From positions 1-8,136 of the forward strand of contig JAFVRU010000006.1 in the NCBI GenBank assembly GCA_017504065.1: a stretch of DNA of 8,136 bases, read 5' to 3'. Shown here one piece after another: positions 1 to 6,193 of this stretch (positions within the stretch are counted from its first letter, which is position 1; every line of letters starts with the position of its first letter). The translations under genes were made by a program, and so were the position numbers. This DNA is from Clostridia bacterium. GTDB lineage: Bacteria; Bacillota; Clostridia; Christensenellales; Borkfalkiaceae. The notes beneath the pieces were generated by a model. The model saw only the letters and a list, made by a program, of their open reading frames with translations. It had not been told where the DNA came from and did not search any database.

Positions 1-470
1 ATCTTATTGACCAAATCCAATAACGCGTTCTCCGAAAAGTATCGGAAGATCAAAATCAATACCACCGACGAGATCATCGAAGGCAAAAACAGTACGAATC
101 GGAACGTCTTGCTAAACGGCATTTTCTTCGTGATATAGAACGAGAACATCAACGCCCCGCCAAAACCCGCCGCGACCGTTACCACAAAACAGATCAACGT
201 ATTCTTTAACGCTTGCGGTAAAACCTTCTCGTGGCTGAATTTGTAGAAGATCCGTTCAAAATTCTCAAATCCGTACCACTCGTACGAGCCACGGTTCGTT
301 TCTTTGTCGATCACGTATTCCTGAAACGCCAATATGATCGAGTTCAAGTTCACGTATATGTAGAAAATCGCGAACTGGATCAGCGGTAGCGTTACAAGAC
401 AAAGATAGAAGATCATCCTGTTGCGCTTCCGCTGATTGATCGTAAATTTTTTACTGCTCTTTTCCAACAT
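1..470 (-). CDS. Carbohydrate ABC transporter permease (MalF/UgpA/LplB type), N-terminal part, cut by window edge
   Basis: An open frame runs from an ATG at 470 off the left edge, giving 156 visible residues. It starts MLEKSSKKFTINQRKRNRM, a basic cytoplasmic tail. A first membrane segment follows at about residues 20-48, an extracytoplasmic loop with YEWYGFENFERIF at 64-75, and two more membrane segments at about 90-113 and 123-144. The W/YxGxxNFxxIF loop and the FLPSMISSVV stretch (128-137) are typical of inner-membrane permeases of CUT1 sugar importers. The conserved EAA loop that contacts the ATPase would lie beyond the edge. The start is supported by AGGAG at 476-480. The gene begins 17 nt after the binding-protein stop, so the two almost certainly form one operon. 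Substrate unknown. The family call is firm; the exact subfamily is not. Confidence 0.9.
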   Translation of the reverse strand, partial: MLEKSSKKFTINQRKRNRMIFYLCLVTLPLIQFAIFYIYVNLNSIILAFQEYVIDKETNRGSYEWYGFENFERIFYKFSHEKVLPQALKNTLICFVVTVAAGFGGALMFSFYITKKMPFSKTFRFVLFLPSMISSVVLILIFRYFSENALLDLVNK

Positions 471-487
471 TTTAGCTCCTTACAAAC

Positions 488-2119
488 TTACCGCATCATT
501 TCCCAAGCTTCCGCGCTATACTTATTGCGCAACGCGCCAAAGAAGGATACTGCCGATACTCCGTCAGCTTGCATCGCTCTAGTTACAACGTTATAAGCAC
601 CCGTCGTGTATATATCTGTAAGGGAAGTTTTATTTTTATAGAAAATTTCCGTGTTCGCATACGGATAAATAACTTTCGCGTTTTGTTTCAAGTCATAAAC
701 CGATTGTGCAAAATAGGACAAGGAATCGTAATCTTTTTTGTCAAGCTGATATTGATACCCCAACGTACAACTCGTTATACTCGTGAATTCCGCCAAAGAT
801 TCCGCGCTGCAGCAGAATTGCAAGAAGTCTTTTGCCAAAGGAATTATTTCTTCATCGCAGTTTGCATTGATGAAACGTACGCAATAATTTTCATCTCTTA
901 AATAAGATTGATGGCTTTGTAAACGTTCCTTATTCGCTTTCGGAAAAGGCATAAACCCGATACGACGATCGTATTTTCCTGCATTTACGTACGTGTTTTC
1001 CATCATTTTAAACGTACTCTCCGCTTCCATTTGCCACCACGTACCTTCAATGAGCATCGCAATATCTTTCGTGCTATCAAAACGACTCAAAATAAAGTTG
1101 TCTTGCGCGGCCGTATGCGATACCGTACCGTTGAACGAGCTTTGCGAATAATAATCCCCGTCAATAATCCGTTCCGCAAATGTCAAAGGATAGTACAATG
1201 CCGCATGGTTTTGCAGTTCATAACCGTTTTCTTCGGTGATTTTTGTTTCAGGCTTATAGGTAATCGTACCGTCAGCTGCAATCGATTCAATTAACTGATT
1301 CGTTGTTCCGTCGAACGTGCAGAACATCATCGCTTCATCTTCCGCATAATCGGTAAACATCGCTTGTAACATACACGTGAAATAGAATTGATAGGTTCCC
1401 GACCAGCTAATCGGCGTCATACCATAGGAAACGATTTTATCGCAAAGTTTAAAGAATTCGTCGTACGTCGTAGGCAAACCGTCGTCATACGTACCTTTCT
1501 TCCCGTCTACGCCGTAGCCTAAATTCGGGCTAGCCAAATTTGCGCCGATTTCACCCGTATCCGTGAAGAACAAGCGTTTTTGATCAAACAAATCCCGATC
1601 GTAGCTGATTCCGTTGAACCCTTCGTAGTGCGGCAACGCGTAATAGGTTCCGTTCAATTTATAATAGCTTTGCTGTTGATCAGTCAATTTATCTGCGATG
1701 GATTGCGTTTCCCCATATGCCGTCAACGGCTCCTCAACAATGTCCGTAATATCCAACATAAGACCTTGGTAAGCGAAATTGAGATAATTGAGATTTTCCA
1801 CAAAGAATACTTGGTTCCTGGACGTAGCAATAGTTGCAGCCATTGCGTCGCCACCAAGTTTTTTATTATCTACCCAAACTTGTACGCCTTTCGTACCTTC
1901 TACCCAAACCTTATCCTTATTCGCCTCTTCGTATCTCTTGATCGCTGCATTCAACCATTCGTGTCCAACCCCACCATCATAGTTCCAAACGTAAAGCTGT
2001 GCTTTCGTTTCATCTTTCGCGGATTGTGAAGAGCTCGTTCCGCTCGGCGCACAAGCAACCATGCCGACGCCCATCAACGCACCCAAAGCAACCGCTAAAC
2101 TTTTTTTCCAAGCTTTCAT
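488..2119 (-). CDS. Extracellular solute-binding lipoprotein of a carbohydrate ABC importer
   Basis: A 543-residue protein. It has a classic lipoprotein signal: basic KAWKK, a hydrophobic stretch, then lipobox M-V-A-C with the lipidated Cys at 23, followed by a Ser/Thr/Gln-rich linker. The mature part begins LYVWNYDGGVGHEWLNAAIKRYEEAN, the usual opening of family-1 sugar-binding proteins. Later stretches such as AMLIEGTWWQMEAE (about 365-378), close to the GxWxxx motif of the family, fit the same fold. At 543 residues it is longer than the common 420-450, as in many LplA-like or oligosaccharide-binding members. It should sit outside the membrane and deliver substrate to the permease encoded 17 nt downstream; no ATPase is seen, as is common when a shared MsmK-type ATPase is used. 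The ATG at 2119 is fixed by the signal peptide, although no good ribosome site lies directly before it. Substrate cannot be read. Confidence 0.92.
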   Translation of the reverse strand: MKAWKKSLAVALGALMGVGMVACAPSGTSSSQSAKDETKAQLYVWNYDGGVGHEWLNAAIKRYEEANKDKVWVEGTKGVQVWVDNKKLGGDAMAATIATSRNQVFFVENLNYLNFAYQGLMLDITDIVEEPLTAYGETQSIADKLTDQQQSYYKLNGTYYALPHYEGFNGISYDRDLFDQKRLFFTDTGEIGANLASPNLGYGVDGKKGTYDDGLPTTYDEFFKLCDKIVSYGMTPISWSGTYQFYFTCMLQAMFTDYAEDEAMMFCTFDGTTNQLIESIAADGTITYKPETKITEENGYELQNHAALYYPLTFAERIIDGDYYSQSSFNGTVSHTAAQDNFILSRFDSTKDIAMLIEGTWWQMEAESTFKMMENTYVNAGKYDRRIGFMPFPKANKERLQSHQSYLRDENYCVRFINANCDEEIIPLAKDFLQFCCSAESLAEFTSITSCTLGYQYQLDKKDYDSLSYFAQSVYDLKQNAKVIYPYANTEIFYKNKTSLTDIYTTGAYNVVTRAMQADGVSAVSFFGALRNKYSAEAWEMMR

Positions 2120-2176
2120 ATTATTTCAAACAGCATCCGATAATTTACCGACGGACTACCCCGCGATAGGATTCTG

Positions 2177-2182
2177 CCTCCT
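2177..2182 (-). promoter_or_regulatory. Strong Shine-Dalgarno-like sequence without a start codon
   Basis: The minus strand reads AAAAGGAGGC here, a near-perfect anti-16S match. No ATG, GTG or TTG follows at normal spacing; the next start that makes sense is the binding-protein ATG at 2119, 57 nt away. Directly before that ATG the sequence is GTTTGAAATAAT, with no obvious ribosome site. Either RNA folding brings the two together, or an ancestral start codon was lost, or it is chance. Confidence 0.45.
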
Positions 2183-2192
2183 TTTCTTTTTG

Positions 2193-2252
2193 TAATACGT
2201 TGCGCATTTTTATCCATACGCAAGCAAACATAATACGTTTGCATTTTATCAC
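2193..2252 (-). repeat. Imperfect direct repeat in the transporter leader
   Basis: Two copies with a 38-bp offset. On the plus strand TAATACGTT followed by GCGCATTTTTATC (2193-2214) recurs as TAATACGTTTGCATTTTATC (2231-2250). The upstream copy also lies in an inverted repeat, GCAAAC (2224-2229) with GTTTGC (2237-2242). Both copies lie in the predicted 5' leader of the transporter mRNA, near the promoter. They may be operator sites or a local duplication; no function can be assigned. Confidence 0.5.
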
Positions 2253-2258
2253 ACTACC

Positions 2259-2325
2259 ATTTTAACACCAATCTTTGCAATCGTCTTTCACCATTAACGG
2301 GATTTTCTCCACTTTTGTCCGATGA
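2259..2325 (-). promoter_or_regulatory. Transporter operon promoter region with AraC-type element (copy A)
   Basis: On the minus strand an extended -10, TGTTAAAAT (2267-2259), lies upstream of the binding-protein gene. The -35 position is poor, as expected for an activated promoter. Further upstream are TGAAAGAC at about 2283-2290 and the shared 20-bp element (2304-2323). The whole block aligns without gaps to 7132-7213, keeping all spacings. A regulator is therefore likely to bind here; the AraC protein encoded at 6194 is the natural candidate. Confidence 0.6.
2304..2323 (-). promoter_or_regulatory. Shared 20-bp element, copy A
   Basis: Plus strand TTTCTCC, AC, TTTTGTCCGAT. Apart from the two central bases it is identical to 6124-6143 and 7192-7211. 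It sits about 40 bp upstream of the predicted -10 of the transporter operon. Candidate operator for the AraC-family regulator (inference). Confidence 0.65.
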
Positions 2326-2376
2326 GAAATATTTTCAAGCGAAAAAAACCGCGTTGAAAGAACGAAAAATGCCTGT

Positions 2377-2390
2377 AAATACGCGTATTT
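2377..2390. promoter_or_regulatory. 14-bp perfect palindrome
   Basis: AAATACGCGTATTT reads the same on both strands. It lies in non-coding DNA about 115 bp upstream of the transporter -10. Palindromes of this size are common regulator sites, but the centre is GC rather than the CG usual for LacI-family operators. Function unknown. Confidence 0.3.
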
Positions 2391-2475
2391 GATGATATAT
2401 GGCTTTCCATAAATGTTCTTTTCTAAAAAATACAAAAAACTTTGGCGCAGCTTGGTAATTTGTACAATTTTTCCC

Positions 2476-2507
2476 AAAAAAATTGCCGACTACAGTTCGT
2501 CGACAAT
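2476..2507 (-). terminator. Rho-independent terminator downstream of the truncated kinase
   Basis: The minus strand forms a 9-bp stem, ATTGTCGAC with GTCGGCAAT (one G-U pair), with an 8-base loop and then a run of seven T. It lies 79 nt after the stop of the truncated rhamnulokinase frame and before the transporter promoter, so it should separate the two transcripts. Confidence 0.7.
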
Positions 2508-2597
2508 CCTTCTTTTTCATTTCATTATTCTGCCCTTTTATAAAATTCCCCACACCTTTCTCCCTTGTAAACGATGGAGTTTTTATTAGTATGATAT

Positions 2598-2619
2598 CCC
2601 GAACCAAGTAGGTTTCGGG
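2598..2619. repeat. Hairpin in the novel tail of the truncated kinase
   Basis: CCCGAACC, loop AAGTA, GGTTTCGGG: a strong GC-rich stem with one bulged base. It lies over the last codons of the truncated frame. No T-run follows on either strand, so it is not a standard terminator. Confidence 0.5.
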
Positions 2620-2660
2620 GCATCGTTGTTCATTCGTGTCATTATTTTTCGTTCGTTATA

Positions 2661-2680
2661 GGGAACTTTCCCAAGTTCCC
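2661..2680. repeat. Inverted repeat at the kinase breakpoint
   Basis: GGGAACTT, TCCC, AAGTTCCC: perfect 8-bp arms around a 4-base loop. It encodes the last residues that look like rhamnulokinase (GELGKVP). Inverted repeats are known hot spots for deletion by replication slippage, which would fit the abrupt loss of homology here. Confidence 0.6.
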
Positions 2681-2915
2681 CTGCTTTCTTCAAGCCGTTG
2701 AGAATTTCTTGGAACAACCGATCGGGATCCCAAGTCCAATGTTCCCGTCCGTCGTATGCCGTTTTCATCTCCGGTCCGTTTTGGAAACGATAGATTTCTT
2801 CGGTTTGCATTTTGCCGTTTTCCAAGTAGGAAATAATGTGTCTACCGGAAGATGCACCAATATCAATCGCAAGATAATATCTCATAAAATTTACTCCTAT
2901 ATTTTTTCATTCTAT

Positions 2916-2944
2916 ATTATAACATATTTTTTTTATTTTGTCTA
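2916..2944 (-). promoter_or_regulatory. Promoter of the truncated rhamnulokinase
   Basis: Minus-strand -35 TAGACA (2944-2939) and -10 TATAAT (2921-2916) with a 17-bp spacer, followed by AGGAG at 2894-2898, nine bases or so before the ATG. It is a near-consensus SigA promoter and is back to back with the deoR promoter. Confidence 0.7.
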
Positions 2945-2946
2945 TA

Positions 2947-2996
2947 TATGTTCGAAAGATTGACAAAAAATTTTTTTGCGCTATAATATGAACATA
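2947..2996. promoter_or_regulatory. Candidate DeoR operator between divergent promoters
   Basis: TATGTTC (2947-2953) lies between the two -35 boxes and its inverse GAACATA (2990-2996) lies just after the deoR -10. A direct repeat of ATGAACA also occurs at 2988-2994 and 2998-3004. DeoR-family proteins commonly control their own divergent promoter region, so binding here could affect both genes. This is inferred from repeat position only. Confidence 0.4.
2960..2987 (+). promoter_or_regulatory. Promoter of the DeoR-family gene
   Basis: -35 TTGACA (2960-2965) and -10 TATAAT (2982-2987), 16-bp spacer, both perfect hexamers. Transcription should start near 2994, which leaves a leader of about 70 nt before the GTG at 3067 and makes an ATG start at 2998 nearly leaderless. 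Confidence 0.8.
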
Positions 2997-3009
2997 AATG
3001 AACAAAAAC

Positions 3010-3030
3010 GCGCAAATTTCTTTGCGCAAA
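3010..3030 (+). repeat. Hairpin and palindrome in the deoR leader
   Basis: GCGCAAA (3010-3016) pairs with TTTGCGC (3021-3027) across a TTTC loop, and TTTGCGCAAA (3021-3030) is itself a 10-bp palindrome. Another TTTGCGC occurs at 2975-2981 in the promoter spacer. It may be a second operator or a leader structure; no T-run follows. Confidence 0.4.
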
Positions 3031-3066
3031 ACGCAAAAATCAGCAAGAATTAGGAGGAAAACGAAC

Positions 3067-3804
3067 GTGGCATTGAACGAACGACAAAATGAGATCTTAA
3101 AAACGCTCAAAGAAGACAAAAAAGCCGCGGTTGCAGACTTGGCAAAAGCGTTATACGTCAGCGAAGCGACCATCCGTCGCGACCTGATGGAAATGAAAAA
3201 TATGGGGCTTGTAGAACGCAGCCACGGCGGCGCGATTTTACCTGAAAACGTAGAAGAAATTTCCATCTTTTTCCGCATGGAAAAAAACGCAAATGAAAAG
3301 GAACGAGTGGCGACAAAAGCGCTATTACATATCCCTACCTTTAACTCGGTATTCATCGACAGCTCGTCTACGGCGCTCGCTTTGGCGGAGCGCATTGACT
3401 TGAACCATAAAACGGTAGTTACCAACAACTTACAAACGGCGTTACAGTTATCCAAAAAGCCCAACATCAACTTAATCTTATTAGGCGGCCACGTGCATTT
3501 CAACACCCACTCGGCTACGGGCAGTTGGACGGTGCGACAGTTAGAAGATTTTTCTTTCGATTTAATGATTTCGTCCTGTGCTGCCGTTTTAAACGGTTGC
3601 TCTTACGAACGTTCGTTGGATCAAAAGGAAATTAAACGCGCGGCATTCGAGCGCTGTAAATACCGCATTCTGCTTGTAGATCACACGAAATTCGGCGCAC
3701 ACGGCACGTATAAATCCGCAGAGCTCACCGCGTACGATTTCGTGGTTACCGACGCTCCCCCGCCCGACAGCGCAGACAACGGCAACGTAAAATTTTTATA
3801 TTGA
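3067..3804 (+). CDS. DeoR-family sugar-catabolism transcriptional regulator
   Basis: 245 residues from the GTG at 3067, which follows AGGAGG (3052-3057) at normal spacing and begins ALNERQNEIL, where DeoR proteins normally begin. An in-frame ATG at 2998 would add 23 basic residues, lacks a ribosome site and lies at the expected transcription start, so I reject it. Residues 22-56 form the DeoR winged helix-turn-helix (VADLAKALYVSEATIRRDL, then GLVERSHGGAIL). The C-terminal DeoRC sensor domain has FIDSSSTALALAE, VVTNNLQTA, LLGGHVHFNTHSATG and LLVDHTKFG, the usual phospho-sugar-binding landmarks. The region where most members read a glycine-rich FLGxxG has ISSCAAVLNG here. It is divergent from the rhamnulokinase stub, and DeoR regulators of rhamnose loci are known, so it probably controlled, or still controls, that promoter. 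Effector unknown. Confidence 0.9.
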   Translation: MALNERQNEILKTLKEDKKAAVADLAKALYVSEATIRRDLMEMKNMGLVERSHGGAILPENVEEISIFFRMEKNANEKERVATKALLHIPTFNSVFIDSSSTALALAERIDLNHKTVVTNNLQTALQLSKKPNINLILLGGHVHFNTHSATGSWTVRQLEDFSFDLMISSCAAVLNGCSYERSLDQKEIKRAAFERCKYRILLVDHTKFGAHGTYKSAELTAYDFVVTDAPPPDSADNGNVKFLY

Positions 3805-3819
3805 GCCAGAGAAATTTGC

Positions 3820-3848
3820 TTGCTTTCTTTGAAAAAGTGTACTATAAT
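3820..3848 (+). promoter_or_regulatory. Promoter of the PHP-domain gene
   Basis: -10 TATAAT (3843-3848) is perfect; a weak -35, TTGCTT (3820-3825), lies 17 bp upstream. It sits in the 72-nt gap after deoR, so the PHP gene has its own promoter even if read-through from deoR also occurs. Confidence 0.6.
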
Positions 3849-3876
3849 ACGATAAAGGATTTCATAAGGAAAATAT

Positions 3877-4623
3877 ATGATACAAGACTTACATTCGCAC
3901 ACATTTTATTCTTTTTGTTCGGAAGATACCCCCGAACAGGTAGTTGAAACCGCAATCGCGGGCGGGATACAAATGCTCGGCATCTGCGACCATAATTACG
4001 GGGTCGGTTGCGCGCGTACGGAATTTTGTTACAACAAAGGACCCTGTCTTACCGCTGATTACGGAAATATGCTGCGAAGATACAACGCACACATCAATTT
4101 ATTGAAAGACAAATACGGTAAAAAGATTAAGATTTTCAGCGGTATTGAAATTTGCACGCTCCTTAATGAACATAGCTACGCCCTGCCCAATCAAGCGGAC
4201 GTTTCCTTTTTCGATTATTGTTTGGTGGAGAATCTCGATCACCCCAATTCGCTCACAGGCGGAGATATTTTCTCATTCGCAAAACGTTGCGGTTGTCCGA
4301 CGGGGATTGCGCATACCGATTTATTCGCCTTTATCCGTTCGCTCGGCGAAGACCCGAATCGCTATTTCCGCAAAATGGCAGAACGAGGAATCTTTTGGGA
4401 ATTGAACGTCAATTACGATAGTTTGCACAGCTATAAAACGCACGACTACGTAACGGAATTCTTAAAGAATAAAGAACAACAGGAAATCGTCAAAAAATCA
4501 GGCGTTCGTTTGTCCGTAGGGTTTGACGGACACATCGCCAAAGAATATAAGGCCTCCCGCATTAAAACGGTTTGCACCGCATTAAAAGGCTTGGGTTTAC
4601 GGCTCGTATTCGAAGATCGATAA
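3877..4623 (+). CDS. PHP-domain metal-dependent phosphoesterase-like hydrolase
   Basis: 248 residues, a single PHP domain, close in length to histidinol-phosphatase-like and YcdX-like members. All the expected metal ligands are visible: H6 and H8 in DLHSHT, D38-H39 in CDHN, E91 in GIEI, H122 in NLDHP, H146 and D148 in HTD, and D217/H219 in GFDGH. A trinuclear metal site and hydrolysis of a phosphate ester are therefore likely, in the cytoplasm (no signal peptide). The ATG follows AAGGA at 3866-3870. The chain is rich in cysteine (at least 37, 45, 51, 57, 93, 115, 138 and 140), more than usual for the family. There are no histidine-biosynthesis genes nearby, so HisJ function has no contextual support; a sugar-phosphate substrate fits the neighbours but is only a guess. 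It ends at a strong terminator. Confidence 0.88.
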   Translation: MIQDLHSHTFYSFCSEDTPEQVVETAIAGGIQMLGICDHNYGVGCARTEFCYNKGPCLTADYGNMLRRYNAHINLLKDKYGKKIKIFSGIEICTLLNEHSYALPNQADVSFFDYCLVENLDHPNSLTGGDIFSFAKRCGCPTGIAHTDLFAFIRSLGEDPNRYFRKMAERGIFWELNVNYDSLHSYKTHDYVTEFLKNKEQQEIVKKSGVRLSVGFDGHIAKEYKASRIKTVCTALKGLGLRLVFEDR

Positions 4624-4640
4624 TCGGTCATAAAAAACAC

Positions 4641-4671
4641 AAGACTGTACGAAATTTCGTACAGTCTTTTT
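4641..4671. terminator. Bidirectional terminator between convergent genes
   Basis: AAGACTGTACGAAA (4641-4654) is followed directly by its perfect inverse TTTCGTACAGTCTT (4655-4668), with a T-run on the plus strand (4666-4671) and, after GTG, TTTTTT on the minus strand. It serves the PHP gene on one side and the oxidoreductase gene on the other. Confidence 0.9.
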
Positions 4672-4692
4672 CGTTGAACTTTTATTGACTTT

Positions 4693-6054
4693 TTATACTG
4701 CAGAACCGCCCTTACGCAACAGTTCGGTAACCGTCTTTCCATCGATCGCTTGTAACGCTTTATCGGTATGTAAGCATACGTACGCCGCCGTACCCGCCGC
4801 TTCGCCGATTTGATTCAGGTTGACCATTACGCGCACAGCCCCAAACGCTTCCGCTTCCGCATTGAGCATTCTACCCGCAGCGATAAAGTTATCGTATTCT
4901 TCCCCGATGAACACTTCAAACGGCAACTGATAATAAGGCGCGGGATCCCCCGTCAAGCCTTTCCGTTTCCGCCAATCATCGCGCAACACTTGCGTTCCGT
5001 TCCCGATGACGACCACTTCTCGCCCATCTAAATAACGGAAAGTAATACCGCCCGAATTCTTATGATGAATATCCACGCGATAGGTACCGTTCATAATCGG
5101 CGCATCGTAGCGCTTACCCTGCAACAAGTCTTCGCCGTTGGCTTGATAGCGCGTTTTATAGTGCGCCGTTTCACGTATCCCAATCGTGGAGCCGAATGCA
5201 ACAACCCGCATAGGATCTTCGCCTGAATATTTATTCAACATTTCCAAATAGGTCATCGTTTGACGTCTACCCTCCATTTCCGCATACGTCAAATCCGCCG
5301 CTTTGCTACAATCAACCCCAAAAACGTGAAGATCTGCACGCAAACTGATATCTTTCAAGCCCGCGATGTTTCCCCACCAACCCCAGTCGTCCGAGAAACC
5401 ATATTCCGTGCCGTGACGTTTGACAATTTCCGACCATTTTTCTACGGGAATTTCACCTTGTAACAGAAAACAGGAAGTCGGGGGCTGCAGCAAATCGTTA
5501 TAATAAACGGGACAACCAAGATCTTTGGCAACTCTACCATCCCCCGTGGCGTCCACTACAAATTTCGTCTTGATCGCACCCAAACCGTCCACGTTGCTGA
5601 CGATTACCGCTTCCACTTTTCTATCCCGTTTTATCGCTTGCACAAAGGACGTGTGCAACAATAAACGGATTTTGTTTTCTTGAACGTATTGATCGAGTAC
5701 ATACGTCAATTCCCACGGGTTTAAATTATAATGGGACGGTACGGCATATTGCGATACCCCGTCGAGTTTTTCCGCACCACTCCGCTTCATAAGCCGTTGT
5801 AGCGTTTCCTCCGTCAAACCTGCAATCACTTGTTTTTGTTCGTAAATATCGTGCAAGGAATGCCATACGTTTACCAACCCTGCGGTAGCAACCCCGCCCA
5901 ACATATTCAATTTTTCTACCAAAACGACGTCCAAGCCTAATCGAGCCGCTCGAACCGCCGCAAAAACGCCCGTACAGCTTCCGCCAACGACAACAAGATC
6001 CGCTTCCGCAATTACGGGGATCTTCGTTTCGGGAATTTTTAAAAAAGCAGACAT
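4693..6054 (-). CDS. FAD-dependent oxidoreductase (FAD_oxidored, PF12831-like)
   Basis: 453 residues from the ATG at 6054, which follows AAGGAG (6063-6068) with 8 nt spacing. The ATG at 6081 would place that ribosome site inside the gene, so it is rejected. Residues 18-47 form the N-terminal Rossmann FAD site: ADLVVVGGSCTG, helix, then VVLVEK with the ribose-binding Glu at 47. The motif is GGSCTG rather than the textbook GGGPAG. MLGGVATAGLVN (51-62) is the typical next stretch of the family, VVDATGDGRVA (167-177) is the second conserved motif, and NFIAAGRML with IGEAAGTAA (389-424) closes the FAD site. There is no signal peptide, so it is cytoplasmic. Members of this family act on varied, mostly undefined substrates. 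The araC-side promoter element shared with the ABC importer suggests it oxidises or modifies the imported compound (inference). Confidence 0.87.
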   Translation of the reverse strand: MSAFLKIPETKIPVIAEADLVVVGGSCTGVFAAVRAARLGLDVVLVEKLNMLGGVATAGLVNVWHSLHDIYEQKQVIAGLTEETLQRLMKRSGAEKLDGVSQYAVPSHYNLNPWELTYVLDQYVQENKIRLLLHTSFVQAIKRDRKVEAVIVSNVDGLGAIKTKFVVDATGDGRVAKDLGCPVYYNDLLQPPTSCFLLQGEIPVEKWSEIVKRHGTEYGFSDDWGWWGNIAGLKDISLRADLHVFGVDCSKAADLTYAEMEGRRQTMTYLEMLNKYSGEDPMRVVAFGSTIGIRETAHYKTRYQANGEDLLQGKRYDAPIMNGTYRVDIHHKNSGGITFRYLDGREVVVIGNGTQVLRDDWRKRKGLTGDPAPYYQLPFEVFIGEEYDNFIAAGRMLNAEAEAFGAVRVMVNLNQIGEAAGTAAYVCLHTDKALQAIDGKTVTELLRKGGSAV

Positions 6055-6123
6055 ATTCACTTCTCCTTCACTCATAATCACTCTCTTTACTTTTTCTGCG
6101 TAAACTTGCCGTATCCTTGGAAG

Positions 6124-6143
6124 TTTCTCCCGTTTTGTCCGAT
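6124..6143. promoter_or_regulatory. Shared 20-bp element, copy C
   Basis: TTTCTCC, CG, TTTTGTCCGAT on the plus strand. It sits just upstream of the araC -35 (6148) and 69 bp before the oxidoreductase ribosome site region on the other strand. Relative to the oxidoreductase it has the same orientation as copy A has to the transporter. It could therefore mediate AraC autoregulation and oxidoreductase control from one site. The oxidoreductase -10 is not clear; TAAAGA at 6084-6089 is only a weak candidate. Confidence 0.6.
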
Positions 6144-6147
6144 TCTA

Positions 6148-6176
6148 TTGACAAGTCCAACAATTTTTTTTATAAT
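6148..6176 (+). promoter_or_regulatory. araC promoter
   Basis: Perfect -35 TTGACA (6148-6153) and -10 TATAAT (6171-6176), 17-bp spacer. Start near 6183 leaves a very short leader, with AGAGG (6183-6187) as the ribosome site before the ATG at 6194. Confidence 0.85.
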
Positions 6177-6193
6177 ACTCGTAGAGGTATTTT

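Larger units (their letters stand above)
2120..2585. other. Non-coding region between the transporter operon and the truncated kinase
   Basis: 466 bases with no credible gene. Reading on the minus strand it holds, in order: a rho-independent terminator (2476-2507), a 14-bp perfect palindrome at 2377-2390 (AAATACGCGTATTT), the 20-bp shared element (2304-2323), the transporter promoter (-10 at 2259-2264) and a leader of about 130 nt. The leader contains an imperfect direct repeat and a strong but misplaced ribosome-site-like sequence. Open frames at 2262-2607 on the minus strand are AT-rich, lack recognisable protein character and overlap these signals, so I do not call them genes. Confidence 0.75.
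2586..2885 (-). pseudogene. rhaB: Truncated rhamnulokinase (N-terminal stub)
   Basis: The first 75 or so residues are a clear rhamnulokinase start. They open with MRYYLAIDIGASSGRH, the FGGY-kinase phosphate-binding motif DIGASSGR, then LENGKMQTEEIYRFQNG and HWTWDPDRLFQEILNGLKKAGELGKVP. At this point family members continue with the GIDTWGVD region. Here homology stops near 2661 and about 24 unrelated residues follow to a stop at 2586. Full-length enzymes are about 470-490 residues, so the sugar site and most of the ATP site are missing and activity is not expected. The break falls at an 8-bp inverted repeat (2661-2680). The start is well supported: AGGAG at 2894-2898 and a promoter at 2916-2944. 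The intact enzyme would phosphorylate L-rhamnulose. Identity of the stub is fairly secure; a deletion is the likely cause. Confidence 0.82.

Noticed and set aside
569..2029. Several plus-strand frames opposite the binding-protein gene
   Set aside because: They are antisense shadows of a clear lipoprotein gene, without ribosome sites or domain character.
2262..2607. Minus-strand frames of 71 and 90 codons in the gap beyond the kinase stub
   Set aside because: Composition is AT-rich and non-protein-like, they overlap a terminator and promoter, and no ribosome site or homology is visible.
2998..3066. ATG start at 2998 extending the DeoR protein by 23 residues
   Set aside because: It has no ribosome site and falls at the predicted transcription start; GTG at 3067 has AGGAGG at proper spacing and matches where the family begins.
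2907..3506. 199-codon minus-strand frame opposite deoR
   Set aside because: Antisense to a well-defined regulator; it would also run through the divergent promoters.
4641..4668. 28-bp perfect palindrome considered as an operator or attachment site
   Set aside because: Position between convergent genes and T-runs on both sides make it a bidirectional terminator.
6055..6081. Upstream ATGs at 6081 and 6075 for the FAD oxidoreductase
   Set aside because: The AAGGAG at 6063-6068 lies between them and the ATG at 6054 and fits only the latter.
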